DNA from: SYLG01 sp965226945
GTDB lineage: Bacteria; Planctomycetota; Planctomycetia; Gemmatales; Gemmataceae
Direction of reading: 5' to 3'
DNA: 64,000 nucleotides
Assembly (NCBI GenBank): GCA_965226945.1
Contig: OZ245717.1
Location: forward strand, 1,860,001 to 1,924,000
Positions within the stretch are counted from its first letter, which is position 1. Each line of letters opens with the position of its first letter. Both the position numbers and the translations under genes were made by a program. The notes below the pieces were generated by a model. The model did no database searches. It was not told the origin of the DNA and worked only from the letters and a program-made list of their open reading frames with translations. Shown piece after piece: positions 26,952 through 36,935 of this stretch.

Positions 26952-27392
26952 CGTCTGGCTCGTGAGCGAATTTGCCGGCAGGCAATACAACTCAGGCAAC
27001 ACAACCGCTGATGAACGGCAGAAAGGTGATCAGGACTTGTCCAACGGCCCTAAACCCGTCGGGACCGAATGACGGACCCTCGCCTGATCTCTTGCCCGTT
27101 ACATCTCAGATCGTTTTTCTACGCGACACGGAACGCAAAGACCATGTCGTTCCTGGCGGTAGGTAGACCGTCAATCGGATCGTTATGAGAACCGGCGACG
27201 GCACAAGGACCGCGCCGATTCCAACGGGGGAGCAAGGTAAGGCGCGGCGATGCAAAAAATGGCTCGCAATCCTTCGCCGATGACCGGAGCACCGCCCCAG
27301 TTCGGCAGGATCGCCAACAGAGGAACCAAGAGCTCAAGAGCTTGCAATCGCGCGCAGCGCAACAATCGTACGACTCAGTCAGAGAACGTCGA
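26952..27392. other. Gene-free stretch upstream of the Ser/Thr kinase
   Basis: About 440 bases with no supported gene. Frames on both strands (for example 27119-27418 minus) lack domains and start signals. The kinase promoter should be here. Confidence 0.45.
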
Positions 27393-28031
27393 TCACTCGA
27401 TCTCATTTGGTTGATCATTGATGAACCGGTAGGTCACCCCGTGGGGAAGGCCTTGATCGTCGATTGGAAAATCGAATCCCAGCTTGTCCATGAAATCAAC
27501 AAGCTGCCAGTCGTCCCCATAGAAGAATTGGTCTGTTGGATAGGCTTTTTTCCGCGCCGCTGATTCAGTCACCTCATCATCCCATTGGATCAAATAGTTG
27601 AAAATTTGCTCAGGTGCCAATCCTGGAACCTTCTGGGCGACAACCGCTGGATTCCCGTACCAAGTTTGCCGTTCTTCGTCTTTAAGTTCTTGCCAGTAAT
27701 CCGGCAACGGATTGAATTGGTCGACGATCTCGCCTTTATCGAAGAGAGAATACATCCAAAAATCACTATCATGAATATGAAAGGAGAATACCGGGCGCCG
27801 CAATTGCTTCGATAGATACTTGGCTGCGTCGTCCCAATCAAAAAAATCACCGGGGTAGAGAACCGTCACCCCACCTGTCCCTGAAGAAACGACCAAACAG
27901 CCGTAGTCGTCGAGCGTGAGGTCGGCATTTTCCAATTTGCTATCGGTGGCCTGAGCATACGCACGCAGAGCGTCAACGACGGAATCTTCGTCACCACCCA
28001 CGACACCGGACATCGAAAGAAATTGACCCAT
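27393..28031 (-). CDS. Hypothetical acidic cytoplasmic protein
   Basis: About 212 residues from an ATG at 28031 with AGGAGGG seven bases upstream, a strong start. The protein is acidic and rich in Asp, Trp and Tyr, with segments such as FSFHIHDSDFWMYSLFDKG and VDQFNPLPDYW. I recall similar small proteins from planctomycetes and other phyla in immunity-like families, but I cannot assign a domain. There is no signal peptide or membrane segment. Its stop is followed by a gene-free region before the kinase. Confidence 0.68.
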   Translation of the reverse strand: MGQFLSMSGVVGGDEDSVVDALRAYAQATDSKLENADLTLDDYGCLVVSSGTGGVTVLYPGDFFDWDDAAKYLSKQLRRPVFSFHIHDSDFWMYSLFDKGEIVDQFNPLPDYWQELKDEERQTWYGNPAVVAQKVPGLAPEQIFNYLIQWDDEVTESAARKKAYPTDQFFYGDDWQLVDFMDKLGFDFPIDDQGLPHGVTYRFINDQPNEIE

Positions 28032-28626
28032 GAGGTACCCTCCTGGCCAGCAAACGGCCGATTCCATTTTCCTTGTGACGACAATGGTGGGAGGTCGAAG
28101 ACCTACCCCAGCCGATCAGCCTCTGGACACATAATAGGGAGCTGAAAGTGCCTGAAGGGACCGATCCCTGGCTGGTCGTTTCCGGGATGTCATGGGAGAG
28201 CCTTGCGGGCGGCAAAGACGCCGATCTCTGGTCATGGAATGGCAAAAAGGCAACGTTCGTGGAAAATGTTGGAGTCTGCACCTTTTAAGCACGCACAAGA
28301 CCCAGACCCGGTTCGATGATCGACGCAAACTTGGCGGTTTTGAAATCCAACTTCGATGGGGCATTGCCTTCCATCATCGCGTACCTTTGATGACCGGCTT
28401 TCCCTCCAAAGCCCCCAAATCGATGGAAATCCGCTCTCGCCAGCTCATGGCCTAACCCTCATTTTCCTCACTTTCGGGAATTCTACTCCGCGGAGGCACA
28501 TCGACCTCGAAAGACCTCGCCGTTCGTTGTGCCGGGCACCTCGCCCACCGATTCTGAAGTCAATGATCAGTCGCACTGTAAAATTTCCCTCACCTCTGCG
28601 TTATTCCTTCAGAAGGCACAAAACTT
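28032..28626. other. Intergenic region between divergent genes
   Basis: About 595 bases with no convincing gene. It separates the hypothetical on the minus strand from the sigma-factor operon on the plus strand and should carry both promoters. A small palindrome AGGTC-GAA-GACCT occurs near 28095-28107. Confidence 0.45.
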
Positions 28627-29178
28627 GTGGCGCAAGGCGATGGTCCGCTGTCATACCAAACGCCCATTGACGACTGGGTCCGGGAAACGCTTCCCCATGC
28701 GCTGGCTTTTGCCATTTCGCAGTGCCGCAATCGCGACATGGCTGAGGACATCGTCCATGACTGCTATTGCCGGCTGTTGCAAAAGGCGGGCGAGTATGAC
28801 CTGCCGCGCGATGGCAAGAAGATTCTGATTCGCGCGATCGCCAACGCGGTGATCGACCGGCTTGGCCGCGAGCGGGTCATGCTAAGCCTGGATCTGGTTC
28901 CCTCGGCGGACGCTGGCGCTCAGCACCGGCTGCAAACCGACGATCAACCAGTGGAACAGGTAATCGCCAGAGAACTGAATGACGCGATCGAGGAAGGTCT
29001 TGGCAAATTGCCGACCGTGCAAAGGACCGCATTGCAGATGAAAAGTCTTGGCCATTCCCTCGATGAGATCGCGCTGACGCTGAAGATCAGCTCAAGTAAC
29101 GCCGGTGTGCTCATCTTTCGCGCTCGCCAGGCTATGGCCCGTTTCCTGGAAGCTCATCGAGAAGAGGATGTTCGATGA
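28627..29178 (+). CDS. ECF-type RNA polymerase sigma factor
   Basis: A 183-residue sigma factor with region 2 (FAISQCRNRDMAEDIVHDCYCRLL) and region 4 helix-turn-helix (LPTVQRTALQMKSLGHSLDEIALTLKIS). It starts at a GTG and lacks regions 1 and 3, as ECF factors do. The stop overlaps the ATG of the next gene by four bases (ATGA at 29175-29178), so the membrane protein that follows is very probably its anti-sigma regulator. The operon continues into a DUF1549/DUF1553 cytochrome, suggesting that this sigma factor controls that exported pathway. Confidence 0.9.
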   Translation: MAQGDGPLSYQTPIDDWVRETLPHALAFAISQCRNRDMAEDIVHDCYCRLLQKAGEYDLPRDGKKILIRAIANAVIDRLGRERVMLSLDLVPSADAGAQHRLQTDDQPVEQVIARELNDAIEEGLGKLPTVQRTALQMKSLGHSLDEIALTLKISSSNAGVLIFRARQAMARFLEAHREEDVR

Positions 29179-30275
29179 ACCTTGAACCGGGGGATGCAGA
29201 GCCGATGGCGGATGGAGGACCCGATGAATCGATCGATGCACTCGTGCGCGATCACCTGGCGCAGCTTGCCGGCGGTATCGATACGCGTGCGTTGGCCGAT
29301 CGGATTCTGCAAGGAACGAAATTCCCTTCCCTGACCGATTCCCCGCCGAACAACACTCTGGCGAGTGCAAGCGAAGGTGCCCTCTATCCATCGGGTTTGA
29401 ATCCGTCACTTGTCCCCTCTGCAAAAAAAATCCTACTGGGATCGCCTTTGGGTCGAACCTGGCGGCGACTGGGCTGGGCCCTGCTAACCGCCGCGGTAGC
29501 CTTGCTTGCCTTTTTGGGCGGACTGCAACTGGGGCCGACGCAGGCCAGCGCCGCCGATCTTTTGCGCGAAGCCCAGAAGGTGCACCTGCTCCCGGTTGAC
29601 CGCTGCTACCTGGTCGAAGTGCGCTACGGCGCCGGCTGGAATCAAGACGAAGGCGTCCCCCCTCCCCCGCCCGACCGGGTGACCCGGCTCTGGACCCGGG
29701 GAGATCAGTTCTGGATGGAATCGCTGCATACGCACCAGCGTTGGTCCTGGGGCCGCGACGAGCGCGGAGGCATTTGGCTCGCATTCGGCCAACGCCGGGG
29801 CATTCGCATTGACAAGGACGAACTACCTCGTTGGCTGGAAACTGCTTCCGATGTGCAAAGCATGCAACTCGAAACGCTGCTCAACGAGGTGCTGGCCCAT
29901 TTTGATATCCGGCGCGAACCACCCGGGCCGGGCCAGGATCCCAACTGCTATTTCATTCATGCCAAGCCGCGGCTCTTGCCCTGGCTGCGCGGTTTGCGTT
30001 CCGTCACGCTTGAGGTCGACACCGAAACCAAGGTGTTGCGCAAAGTCACCATCGCCCGAGTGAATAACGGCCAACCCTTGGCGACGACCACCTACACGCT
30101 GGTCGAAACCGAAATGCAACCCGAATCCAAGTTCCAACTCGAAGGCCACCTCACCGAACCGTACGAGGTTTTCACCCGCGATCATCGACCCGAGCGGCGC
30201 GCGGAGATTTTGTCGCGTGTTTACGGACCGCTGGCGGGCAAGTGGTTTCAGTTGCAGCAAAAGGGGAGGAAGTAA
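29175..30275 (+). CDS. Probable membrane anti-sigma factor with periplasmic sensor domain
   Basis: A 366-residue protein coupled by a 4-base overlap to the ECF sigma factor. Residues 1-95 are cytoplasmic, with an Asp/Leu-rich helical start (DESIDALVRDHLAQLAGG) of the kind that binds sigma factors. One membrane helix lies at about 98-118 (LLTAAVALLAFLGGLQLG). The remaining 245 residues are periplasmic and beta-rich, with several WxxGD-type turns, resembling LolA/outer-membrane-lipoprotein-sorting folds. There is no zinc-binding anti-sigma (ZAS) motif. The role is inferred from position and topology. Confidence 0.75.
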   Translation: MNLEPGDAEPMADGGPDESIDALVRDHLAQLAGGIDTRALADRILQGTKFPSLTDSPPNNTLASASEGALYPSGLNPSLVPSAKKILLGSPLGRTWRRLGWALLTAAVALLAFLGGLQLGPTQASAADLLREAQKVHLLPVDRCYLVEVRYGAGWNQDEGVPPPPPDRVTRLWTRGDQFWMESLHTHQRWSWGRDERGGIWLAFGQRRGIRIDKDELPRWLETASDVQSMQLETLLNEVLAHFDIRREPPGPGQDPNCYFIHAKPRLLPWLRGLRSVTLEVDTETKVLRKVTIARVNNGQPLATTTYTLVETEMQPESKFQLEGHLTEPYEVFTRDHRPERRAEILSRVYGPLAGKWFQLQQKGRK

Positions 30276-30276
30276 G

Positions 30277-33081
30277 GTGAACCCGATCAACCCAATCATG
30301 GCTCGCCCGGTTGCACTTTGGTCCATGCTCGCCCTCCTGCTCGTTTTGCCGGGCGTGGTGAGCGGGCAACAAGAGAAGGGTTTTGAGAAGGGCCAATTCA
30401 AGGGAAAGGCGCTGCCGCCTCCCGATACCGACACGCTCTTTCGGCGTGCCAACACCAATCGTGACGACAAACTGACCAAAGAGGAATTTGAGAAGTTTGT
30501 CGCGCAGGCGCCTCGCGGCAAGCCGACGCCTGAGCAGATCGAGCGGATGTTCGAAGCGCTCGACCGCGACAAGAATGGCTCGATTACTCTCAGCGAGTTT
30601 CGCGACTTGCCGAAAATTCGCGAACAGATCGTTCGAGGTGGGTTAAGTCGGCCCAGGGAAAACCCAAATCCGCAGCCAAGGACTGAAGCGGCGCCAGCCG
30701 CCGGAATCGACAAACCCGCAACGCCCGAACAACTTGCCTTTTTCGAAAAAAAGATCCGGCCGGTGCTCGTGAAAGAGTGCTATTCCTGCCACGCGGCCGA
30801 TGCCAAAAGCATCAAGGGGGGCCTCATACTTGACACGCGCGAAGGGCTTCGCCAGGGAGGAGACACTGGGCCAGGACTGATTGCGGGAGATCCAAAGAAG
30901 AGCCTGATCATTCAGGCGATCCGCCATCAAGACGACCACCTCAAAATGCCACCCAAACACAAACTGGCCGACGAGGTGATTGCCGATTTCGAAACCTGGG
31001 TGAAGGCCGGAGCGGCCGATCCGCGCCTGGGTGTGTCGAAAGCGAACAAAGTCGAAATCGACATCGAAAAGGGCCGCCAGTTCTGGGCCTTTCAATCGCC
31101 CAAAAAGCCCGTGCTACCCAAGGCTAGCGACACCGCCTGGCCTCGCGGCGAAGTCGACCAATTTCTCCTTGCCGCCCAGGAAGAGAAGGGAGTGCGCCCC
31201 GCGCCCGACGCCGACGCGATGACGCTGTTGCGCCGTGTTCACTTCGACCTCATCGGCCTGCCGCCCACGCCTCAAGAGATTGAAGCGTATTGCAAAGATC
31301 CGTCGCCCGAAGCGCTGAAAAGCGTGGTCGACAAATTACTCGCCAGTCCCCAGTTTGGCGAACGCTGGGGCAGGCACTGGCTCGATGTCGCCCGCTTTGC
31401 CCAGTCGAGCGGTAAGCAGGCCAATTTCTCCTACCCGAACGCCTGGCGCTACCGCGACTATGTCATCGACTCGTTCAACGACGATAAGAAGTTCGATCAG
31501 TTCATTCGCGAACAGATCGCCGGCGACCTGCTCCCCGCGGCCAACGATCAGATCAAGGCCGCGCAGATCGTCGCCACCGGCTTCCTCGCGATTGGCCCCA
31601 AGGCTCACAACGAACGGCTTGCCTTGCAATTTCAGATGGATCTGGTCGATGAACAGATCGACGCCACCTTCATTGCCTTCCAGGGGCTGACGGTGGCCTG
31701 CGCCCGCTGCCACGACCACAAGTTCGACCCCATCTCCGCGCGCGACTACTATGCGCTCGCCGGAATTTTCAAAAGCTCGGAAACCTGCTACGGCACCGTG
31801 CGCACGGTTCAGAGTAACTTCCCCTCAAGTCTCATCTCCCTACCCAAAGGAAGCGAGGCGCGCTCGGTGGTCGAACCGCTCTCCAACAGCCACCGCGAAT
31901 CGCTCGAAAAAGAGCTGAGGGATCTTCGCGAACAGACGAACAAGCTTTCGGTCGGCGACCGGTTCGGCTCGATGATGGGGATCAGGCTGCGCATTCAGAT
32001 GACGAACCTCGAAAGTCGACTGGCAATGTTTGAGCCCAATGGCCAGCCCAAGGTACAAGCGATGGGGATGCGTGATCGCAACTTCCCCGGCGATTCGAAC
32101 CTTTATGTGCGCGGAGAACTCGACCACCCAGCCGAGAAGGTGAAGCGAGGCTTCCCCCAAGTGCTGTCCGCGCAATCGTTGACACTTACCAAGGGAAGTG
32201 GGCGCTTGCAGTTGGCCGAGTGGATCGCGTCGGCGGAGAATCCGCTCACGGCCCGGGTGATCGTCAACCGGGTTTGGTCGCACCTGTTTGGACAGGGGAT
32301 CGTCGGCACGCCGGATAACTTTGGCGCCGCGGGCGAAAAACCGTCTCACCCTGAATTGCTCGATGCGCTGGCCCTGAACTTTGTCGAAAAAGGCTGGTCG
32401 ATCAAGTCGCTCATCCGCGAACTGGTCTTGAGCCGCACCTACCAGCTCTCCGCGCAGTTTGACGAGAAAAATTTCGAGGTCGATCCCGACAACCACCTCC
32501 TTTGGCGCATGGGCAAACGCCGGCTCGAAGCCGAAGCGCTGCGCGACGCGATGCTCGCCGTCAGCGGCCTGCTCGAACCCGAACCACCCGCCAGAGACGC
32601 GATCGCCCAGGGGGGCGAGGGAAATGTCAATCTGGCGCTTCGCTTCCGGCCGATCGACGCCTTCGCCGCCGAGCCTTACCGCAGCGTCTATCTCCCGATC
32701 ATTCGCGATCAACTTCCCGAAGCCCTTACCCTGTTCGATTTTCCCGATCCGACGCTGATGGCCGGTGAACGCGCCGTCACGACCATTCCCGGCCAGGCGC
32801 TTTACCTGATGAATAGTCCGTTTGTCATTCGCCAGGCCGATGCCTTTGCGGGGAAGCTCTTGGCTTCGAGCAGCTGCGACCAGGAAAAACTGACCAGTGC
32901 CTACTTGGCGCTTTTTTCGAGACGACCGGCAGAGAACGAGCTGGCTCAAGCGAAGTCGTTCTTAAACCAATACTCCAAAAAACTCGCTTCGGAGCGCTAC
33001 CGACCCGCCGAAGCGCGGCGCCTGGGATGGGCAAGCCTGATTCAGGCCATGTTCGCCAGCGCCGAGTTTTCCCACCATTAA
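30277..33081 (+). CDS. Exported EF-hand and cytochrome-type DUF1549/DUF1553 protein
   Basis: About 934 residues. GTG 30277 follows the previous stop by one base and has GGGGAGGA eight bases upstream. A signal peptide (ALWSMLALLLVLPGVVSGQ) leads to two EF-hand loops (NTNRDDKLTKEEF and DRDKNGSITLSEF). A PSCyt1 cytochrome domain with CYSCH comes next, then DUF1549 (PSCyt2; FGERWGRHWLDVARF and CARCHDHKFDPIS) and DUF1553 (PSD1; NRVWSHLFGQGIVGTPDNFG). These proteins are a planctomycete hallmark, exported, with c-type heme; substrates are thought to be polysaccharides or other organics but are not established. The DUF1501 gene follows. Confidence 0.93.
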   Translation: MNPINPIMARPVALWSMLALLLVLPGVVSGQQEKGFEKGQFKGKALPPPDTDTLFRRANTNRDDKLTKEEFEKFVAQAPRGKPTPEQIERMFEALDRDKNGSITLSEFRDLPKIREQIVRGGLSRPRENPNPQPRTEAAPAAGIDKPATPEQLAFFEKKIRPVLVKECYSCHAADAKSIKGGLILDTREGLRQGGDTGPGLIAGDPKKSLIIQAIRHQDDHLKMPPKHKLADEVIADFETWVKAGAADPRLGVSKANKVEIDIEKGRQFWAFQSPKKPVLPKASDTAWPRGEVDQFLLAAQEEKGVRPAPDADAMTLLRRVHFDLIGLPPTPQEIEAYCKDPSPEALKSVVDKLLASPQFGERWGRHWLDVARFAQSSGKQANFSYPNAWRYRDYVIDSFNDDKKFDQFIREQIAGDLLPAANDQIKAAQIVATGFLAIGPKAHNERLALQFQMDLVDEQIDATFIAFQGLTVACARCHDHKFDPISARDYYALAGIFKSSETCYGTVRTVQSNFPSSLISLPKGSEARSVVEPLSNSHRESLEKELRDLREQTNKLSVGDRFGSMMGIRLRIQMTNLESRLAMFEPNGQPKVQAMGMRDRNFPGDSNLYVRGELDHPAEKVKRGFPQVLSAQSLTLTKGSGRLQLAEWIASAENPLTARVIVNRVWSHLFGQGIVGTPDNFGAAGEKPSHPELLDALALNFVEKGWSIKSLIRELVLSRTYQLSAQFDEKNFEVDPDNHLLWRMGKRRLEAEALRDAMLAVSGLLEPEPPARDAIAQGGEGNVNLALRFRPIDAFAAEPYRSVYLPIIRDQLPEALTLFDFPDPTLMAGERAVTTIPGQALYLMNSPFVIRQADAFAGKLLASSSCDQEKLTSAYLALFSRRPAENELAQAKSFLNQYSKKLASERYRPAEARRLGWASLIQAMFASAEFSHH

Positions 33082-33115
33082 GATCCTTGATCCATCCCAC
33101 ATGAAGGTATGTGCC

Positions 33116-34543
33116 ATGATCCCTCCTGCACCCCTGTTCTCAAGGCGTCTGGCGCTGCAGTCAACCTCCGCCGGCTTTGGGTACCTTGCTTTCACCGGCC
33201 TTTCCGCCTGGGCTTCGGAAAAGTCGAACGCGCCGGAAAAGGCCAACCCCCTGGCTCCCAAGAAGCCGCACTTTGCGCCCAAGGCAAAGCATGTGATTTT
33301 CCTGTGTATGGAGGGGGCGCCCTCGCATGTCGACACCTTCGATTACAAACCCAAGTTGAAAGCCGACGACGGCAAGACGATGGCGAAAGCCCGCACTCCC
33401 TTTGCCAAGCTCCTCGCGTCTCCCTGGGATTTCGCGCAACATGGCGAGAGCGGCTTGTGGATTTCCGAGCTATTCCCCGAGTTGGCCGAGAGGGCCGATC
33501 ACCTGTGCCTTCTCAATGGGATGCACACCGACCTGCCCGCGCACCCCCAGGCGTTCACCCAACTGCACACGGGCCTGTTCCAGTTCCGGCGGCCCTCCAT
33601 GGGGGCCTGGATGCTCTACGGTCTGGGCAGTCTAAACGAAAACCTGCCGGGATTCGTTTCGATCAACCCTCCCTTGCAAAACGGCGGACCGGCCAACTAT
33701 GGCAGTTCGTTTTTGCCGGCCATTTATCAGGGTACGCCCATTGGCGGGGGCGTCGGTCCAGGTGGCGCGGGCGGCTTGCGACCGGGAAGCGGCGGGGGCG
33801 CGACCGTGCGCAATATCAGAAACCCAAGGCAAACAAGCGACAGCCAGCGGTTGCAGCTCGACTTCTTGCAATCGCTCAACCAGGAAGCGCTCAAGCGCGA
33901 TCCGCACAACAGAGCGATCGAAGGGTCGATCGCGTCGTACGAACTGGCCTTTCGCATGCAAAAGGACATGCCCCAGGTGCTCGATCTCGCCAAGGAATCC
34001 GCGGCGACGAAGAGCCTCTACGGCATCGGCGAGGCGACCACCGAGAACTTTGGCAAGCAGTGCTTGCTGGCGCGGCGCCTGGTCGAAGCGGGAGTGCGCT
34101 TTGTCGAAGTCACCTCGCCGCGCTGGGACCATCATCGCAATTTAAAGAATGATCTGCCGGTCAATTGCCATAGTGTCGACCGGCCCATCGCCGGCCTTCT
34201 GAAAGACCTGAAAGATCGCGGCCTCCTGGACGAAACTTTGGTTCTCTGGGGCGGCGAGTTTGGTCGCACCCCGTATGCCCAGGGCACCGACGGGCGCGAT
34301 CACAACAATAAGGGATTCACGATGTGGATGGCCGGCGGCGGCGTGAAGGGGGGAATTTGCCATGGCCTGACCGACGATTACGGTTACGAAGCGATCGACG
34401 GCAAGGTGCATATCCACGACTGGCACGCAACGATCCTGCGCCTCTTGGGTCTCGATCATGAAAAACTGACCTACCGATATGCTGGTCGCGACATGCGCCT
34501 GACCGATGTCAAAGGAACGGTCATCCAGGAGATCATGGCCTGA
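33116..34543 (+). CDS. DUF1501 (sulfatase-like fold) protein
   Basis: About 475 residues with a Tat-like leader (FSRRLALQSTSAGFGYLAF) and the alkaline-phosphatase-fold signatures of DUF1501: HVIFLCMEGAPSHVDTFDYKP, LWGGEFGRTPYAQG and GRDHNNKGFTMWMAGGGVKGG. His and Asp residues in these blocks suggest a metal site. ATG 33116 has GAAGG upstream and is preferred over ATG 33101. DUF1501 genes almost always sit just after DUF1549/DUF1553 genes, as here, and are presumed to work with them in the periplasm. A Gly-rich loop (PIGGGVGPGGAGGLRPGSGG) around residues 205-225 is unusual. Confidence 0.92.
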   Translation: MIPPAPLFSRRLALQSTSAGFGYLAFTGLSAWASEKSNAPEKANPLAPKKPHFAPKAKHVIFLCMEGAPSHVDTFDYKPKLKADDGKTMAKARTPFAKLLASPWDFAQHGESGLWISELFPELAERADHLCLLNGMHTDLPAHPQAFTQLHTGLFQFRRPSMGAWMLYGLGSLNENLPGFVSINPPLQNGGPANYGSSFLPAIYQGTPIGGGVGPGGAGGLRPGSGGGATVRNIRNPRQTSDSQRLQLDFLQSLNQEALKRDPHNRAIEGSIASYELAFRMQKDMPQVLDLAKESAATKSLYGIGEATTENFGKQCLLARRLVEAGVRFVEVTSPRWDHHRNLKNDLPVNCHSVDRPIAGLLKDLKDRGLLDETLVLWGGEFGRTPYAQGTDGRDHNNKGFTMWMAGGGVKGGICHGLTDDYGYEAIDGKVHIHDWHATILRLLGLDHEKLTYRYAGRDMRLTDVKGTVIQEIMA

Positions 34544-34749
34544 GGCAGGCCATGATTGGTTTGCCTGACCTCGTGGGAAAAGATTACTAAAGGGCTGAAA
34601 GGCCGCTCGAAAGCCGTTAGCAATCGCCCAAGAACCGACCCTGTAATGATTTCCCACCCGGTTCGCTGTTAGAATCTGTAACAGGAAAGGAACAGGACCC
34701 GGATTTGACGGGTTTCCCCCCTTGCTCCGCGCAAAAAGGATCGTCCACC

Positions 34750-36837
34750 ATGATGTCGCGCTGTTTTCAAGCAATCGGGTTTTTGTTTTCGCTGGTTCTT
34801 TCTTCCTGGTCTCCCTCCGCCGTGCAAGCTCAGATCGACCCCGTCGCCGCCAAATTCAAAGAAATCGACGCCAATGGCGACGGCAAAATTAGCCCGGAGG
34901 AATTTAAGAAATTTCCCGCGCTCGCCGCCCGCTTCAAGGCTGCCGACAAGAACGGCGACGGGCTGACGCTCGATGAGGCCCGCGCGTTCCTGGCCGCCGA
35001 GACGGCGCCGCCAAAGGCCGTGCCCCCTGTCAACAAATCCAACCCAGTTGAGCCGGTCAAGGAAGGGCCGAAGGTCCTCTCGCCCATTCAAGCCGGCGTT
35101 GGCCGCATGGTGCCCGACCTAGCCGGCAAGGCGATCGATGGCGCGCCGGTAAACCTCTCGGAACTGACCGGCAAGAATGCGGTGGTGGTCGCCTTCACCA
35201 GTCCGACCTGCCCGATCTGCAAGAAATATGGCCCCAGCCTGACGCAACTGGAGAAAACGGTCAGCGACCTGGGTCTCAAAATCGTGTTCGTCAACCCGAC
35301 CGCGACCGATACTCCTCAAGAGATCCGCGCCTTCATCGCAAACCACAAACTCAAAGGCCCCTATCTGCACGACACCGCGCAAACCTGGGCCAAGTCGATC
35401 CAGGCAACCACAACCGCCGAGGTCTTCCTGCTCGATGCGAAACGCACGGTGATCTACCGCGGCGCGCTCGACGATCAGTATGGACTCGGCTACGCGCTCA
35501 ACCAGCCCCGAAGGTCGTTTTTGAACGATGCGATCGGTGCACTCCTGGCAGGCCGCCAGCCCGATCCGGCGGCGACGACCGCGCCGGGCTGCGCGCTCGA
35601 TCTCACCGGGGCCAAGGGCGCCGCCATTGCCAATGATTATTTCGGTCGCGTCGCGCGGATCATGATGACCAACTGCGTCGAATGCCACCGCAGCGGCGGT
35701 GTCGCCCCCTTTCGTCTCGACCGGCCCGAAGACCTGATCTCCCATGCCGGCATGATCGCCAAAGTGGTGGACAAGGGGTCGATGCCTCCCTGGTTTGCCG
35801 CGCCGGCGCCCGGCGGCAAAAAGGTGTGGGCCAATGACCGCACCCTGCCCGCCGACGACAAGGCCGATCTCTTGAGTTGGTTGAAAAGCGATCGGCCCCT
35901 GGGCGATTCCTCGCAGGCCCCGTTGGGCCGGACCTATCAGGAAGGCTGGCTCATTGGCAAACCCGACCTTGAATTGCAGTTCGACAAACCGATGCCGGTC
36001 AAGGCGACGGGGACCATGCCCTATCAAAATGTTGAGATCGAATCGACGGTGACCGAAGACAAATGGGTGCGCGCCATCGAGATCCGGCCAACCGCCCGCG
36101 AGGTGGTTCACCATGTGCTCGTGTTTGTCGCCCCGCCCAAGGGCGAACCAGGTCAGGGGAACGGCGATTCGGAGGATCGGGACGGCTTCTTCGGCCTTTA
36201 TGTGCCGGGCAATAGCGTGATCAGTTACCCGCAAGGTCTCGCGAAGAAACTGCCCAAGGGCTCGCGGCTGCGTTTTCAGATGCACTACACGCCGAATGGC
36301 ACCGCCACGACCGACCGGACCCGCATCGGACTGCTCTTCGCGGACAAGCCGCCAACCTACGAAGTGCGGACGGTGGGAATTGTCAACACGCATCTGAGCA
36401 TCCCGCCGGGTGCCGACAATCATCCGGAAACCGCATCACTACGAGTTCCTTCTACCTCAACCTTGCTCGGTTTCTTCCCGCACATGCACCTTCGTGGCAA
36501 GGCGTTTCGTTTTGAAATCAGCGGTCCTGAGGTTCAGGCAAAATCGGGATCCGAGGCCAAGCCAGGTTCGGCTTCCAAAAATGAAACCGAAGGCAGCGAA
36601 ATCATTCTGGATGTGCCGGCATATGACTTCAACTGGCAACTATTTTATCGACTGGCGGAACCTCGCCGGTTGAATGCCGGAACGAAGATCACGGCCACCG
36701 GCTGGTTTGACAACAGCGACAAAAATCCAGCCAACCCCGACCCCAAAAGGCGAGTCCCGTGGGGCCCGCAGACCAGCGACGAAATGATGCTCGGTTACGT
36801 CGAATACATCGTTCCCGCGGAAGTTGGCAAACCGTGA
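34750..36837 (+). CDS. Exported EF-hand, redoxin, cytochrome c and Cu monooxygenase-like multidomain protein
   Basis: About 695 residues. A signal peptide precedes two EF-hand loops (DANGDGKISPEEF, DKNGDGLTLDEA). A redoxin/thioredoxin-like domain follows with CPICKK, a CxxC pair. Then a c-type heme site CVECH (IMMTNCVECHRSGGVAPF) and a C-terminal region like PHM/DBM-type copper type II ascorbate-dependent monooxygenases: HHVLVFV, FQMHYTPNG and FFPHMHLRGKAF, the His/Met copper ligands. Electrons could pass heme to copper within one chain. It stands 206 bases after the DUF1501 gene. Start at the ATG pair 34750/34753. Confidence 0.9.
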   Translation: MMSRCFQAIGFLFSLVLSSWSPSAVQAQIDPVAAKFKEIDANGDGKISPEEFKKFPALAARFKAADKNGDGLTLDEARAFLAAETAPPKAVPPVNKSNPVEPVKEGPKVLSPIQAGVGRMVPDLAGKAIDGAPVNLSELTGKNAVVVAFTSPTCPICKKYGPSLTQLEKTVSDLGLKIVFVNPTATDTPQEIRAFIANHKLKGPYLHDTAQTWAKSIQATTTAEVFLLDAKRTVIYRGALDDQYGLGYALNQPRRSFLNDAIGALLAGRQPDPAATTAPGCALDLTGAKGAAIANDYFGRVARIMMTNCVECHRSGGVAPFRLDRPEDLISHAGMIAKVVDKGSMPPWFAAPAPGGKKVWANDRTLPADDKADLLSWLKSDRPLGDSSQAPLGRTYQEGWLIGKPDLELQFDKPMPVKATGTMPYQNVEIESTVTEDKWVRAIEIRPTAREVVHHVLVFVAPPKGEPGQGNGDSEDRDGFFGLYVPGNSVISYPQGLAKKLPKGSRLRFQMHYTPNGTATTDRTRIGLLFADKPPTYEVRTVGIVNTHLSIPPGADNHPETASLRVPSTSTLLGFFPHMHLRGKAFRFEISGPEVQAKSGSEAKPGSASKNETEGSEIILDVPAYDFNWQLFYRLAEPRRLNAGTKITATGWFDNSDKNPANPDPKRRVPWGPQTSDEMMLGYVEYIVPAEVGKP

Positions 36838-36935
36838 GGTTGCCAAGGGCGACTGGTTCCTTGCTCGTTGCAGCGCGGCGTGGGAGACAGTAGAAGAGAA
36901 AAGGCACTTCTCACCAAGCAATTCTCACAGGGCAA

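Noticed and set aside
25941..27011. 356-codon plus-strand frame opposite the Ser/Thr kinase
   Set aside because: Fully antisense to the conserved kinase domain, with no domain of its own.
31840..32949. 369-codon minus-strand frame opposite DUF1549/DUF1553
   Set aside because: Antisense shadow of a conserved gene; no recognisable domain or start site.
35119..36423. 434-codon minus-strand frame
   Set aside because: Antisense to the redoxin-cytochrome-copper protein, whose motifs are clear; the antisense translation is His/Gly/Arg-rich without a fold.
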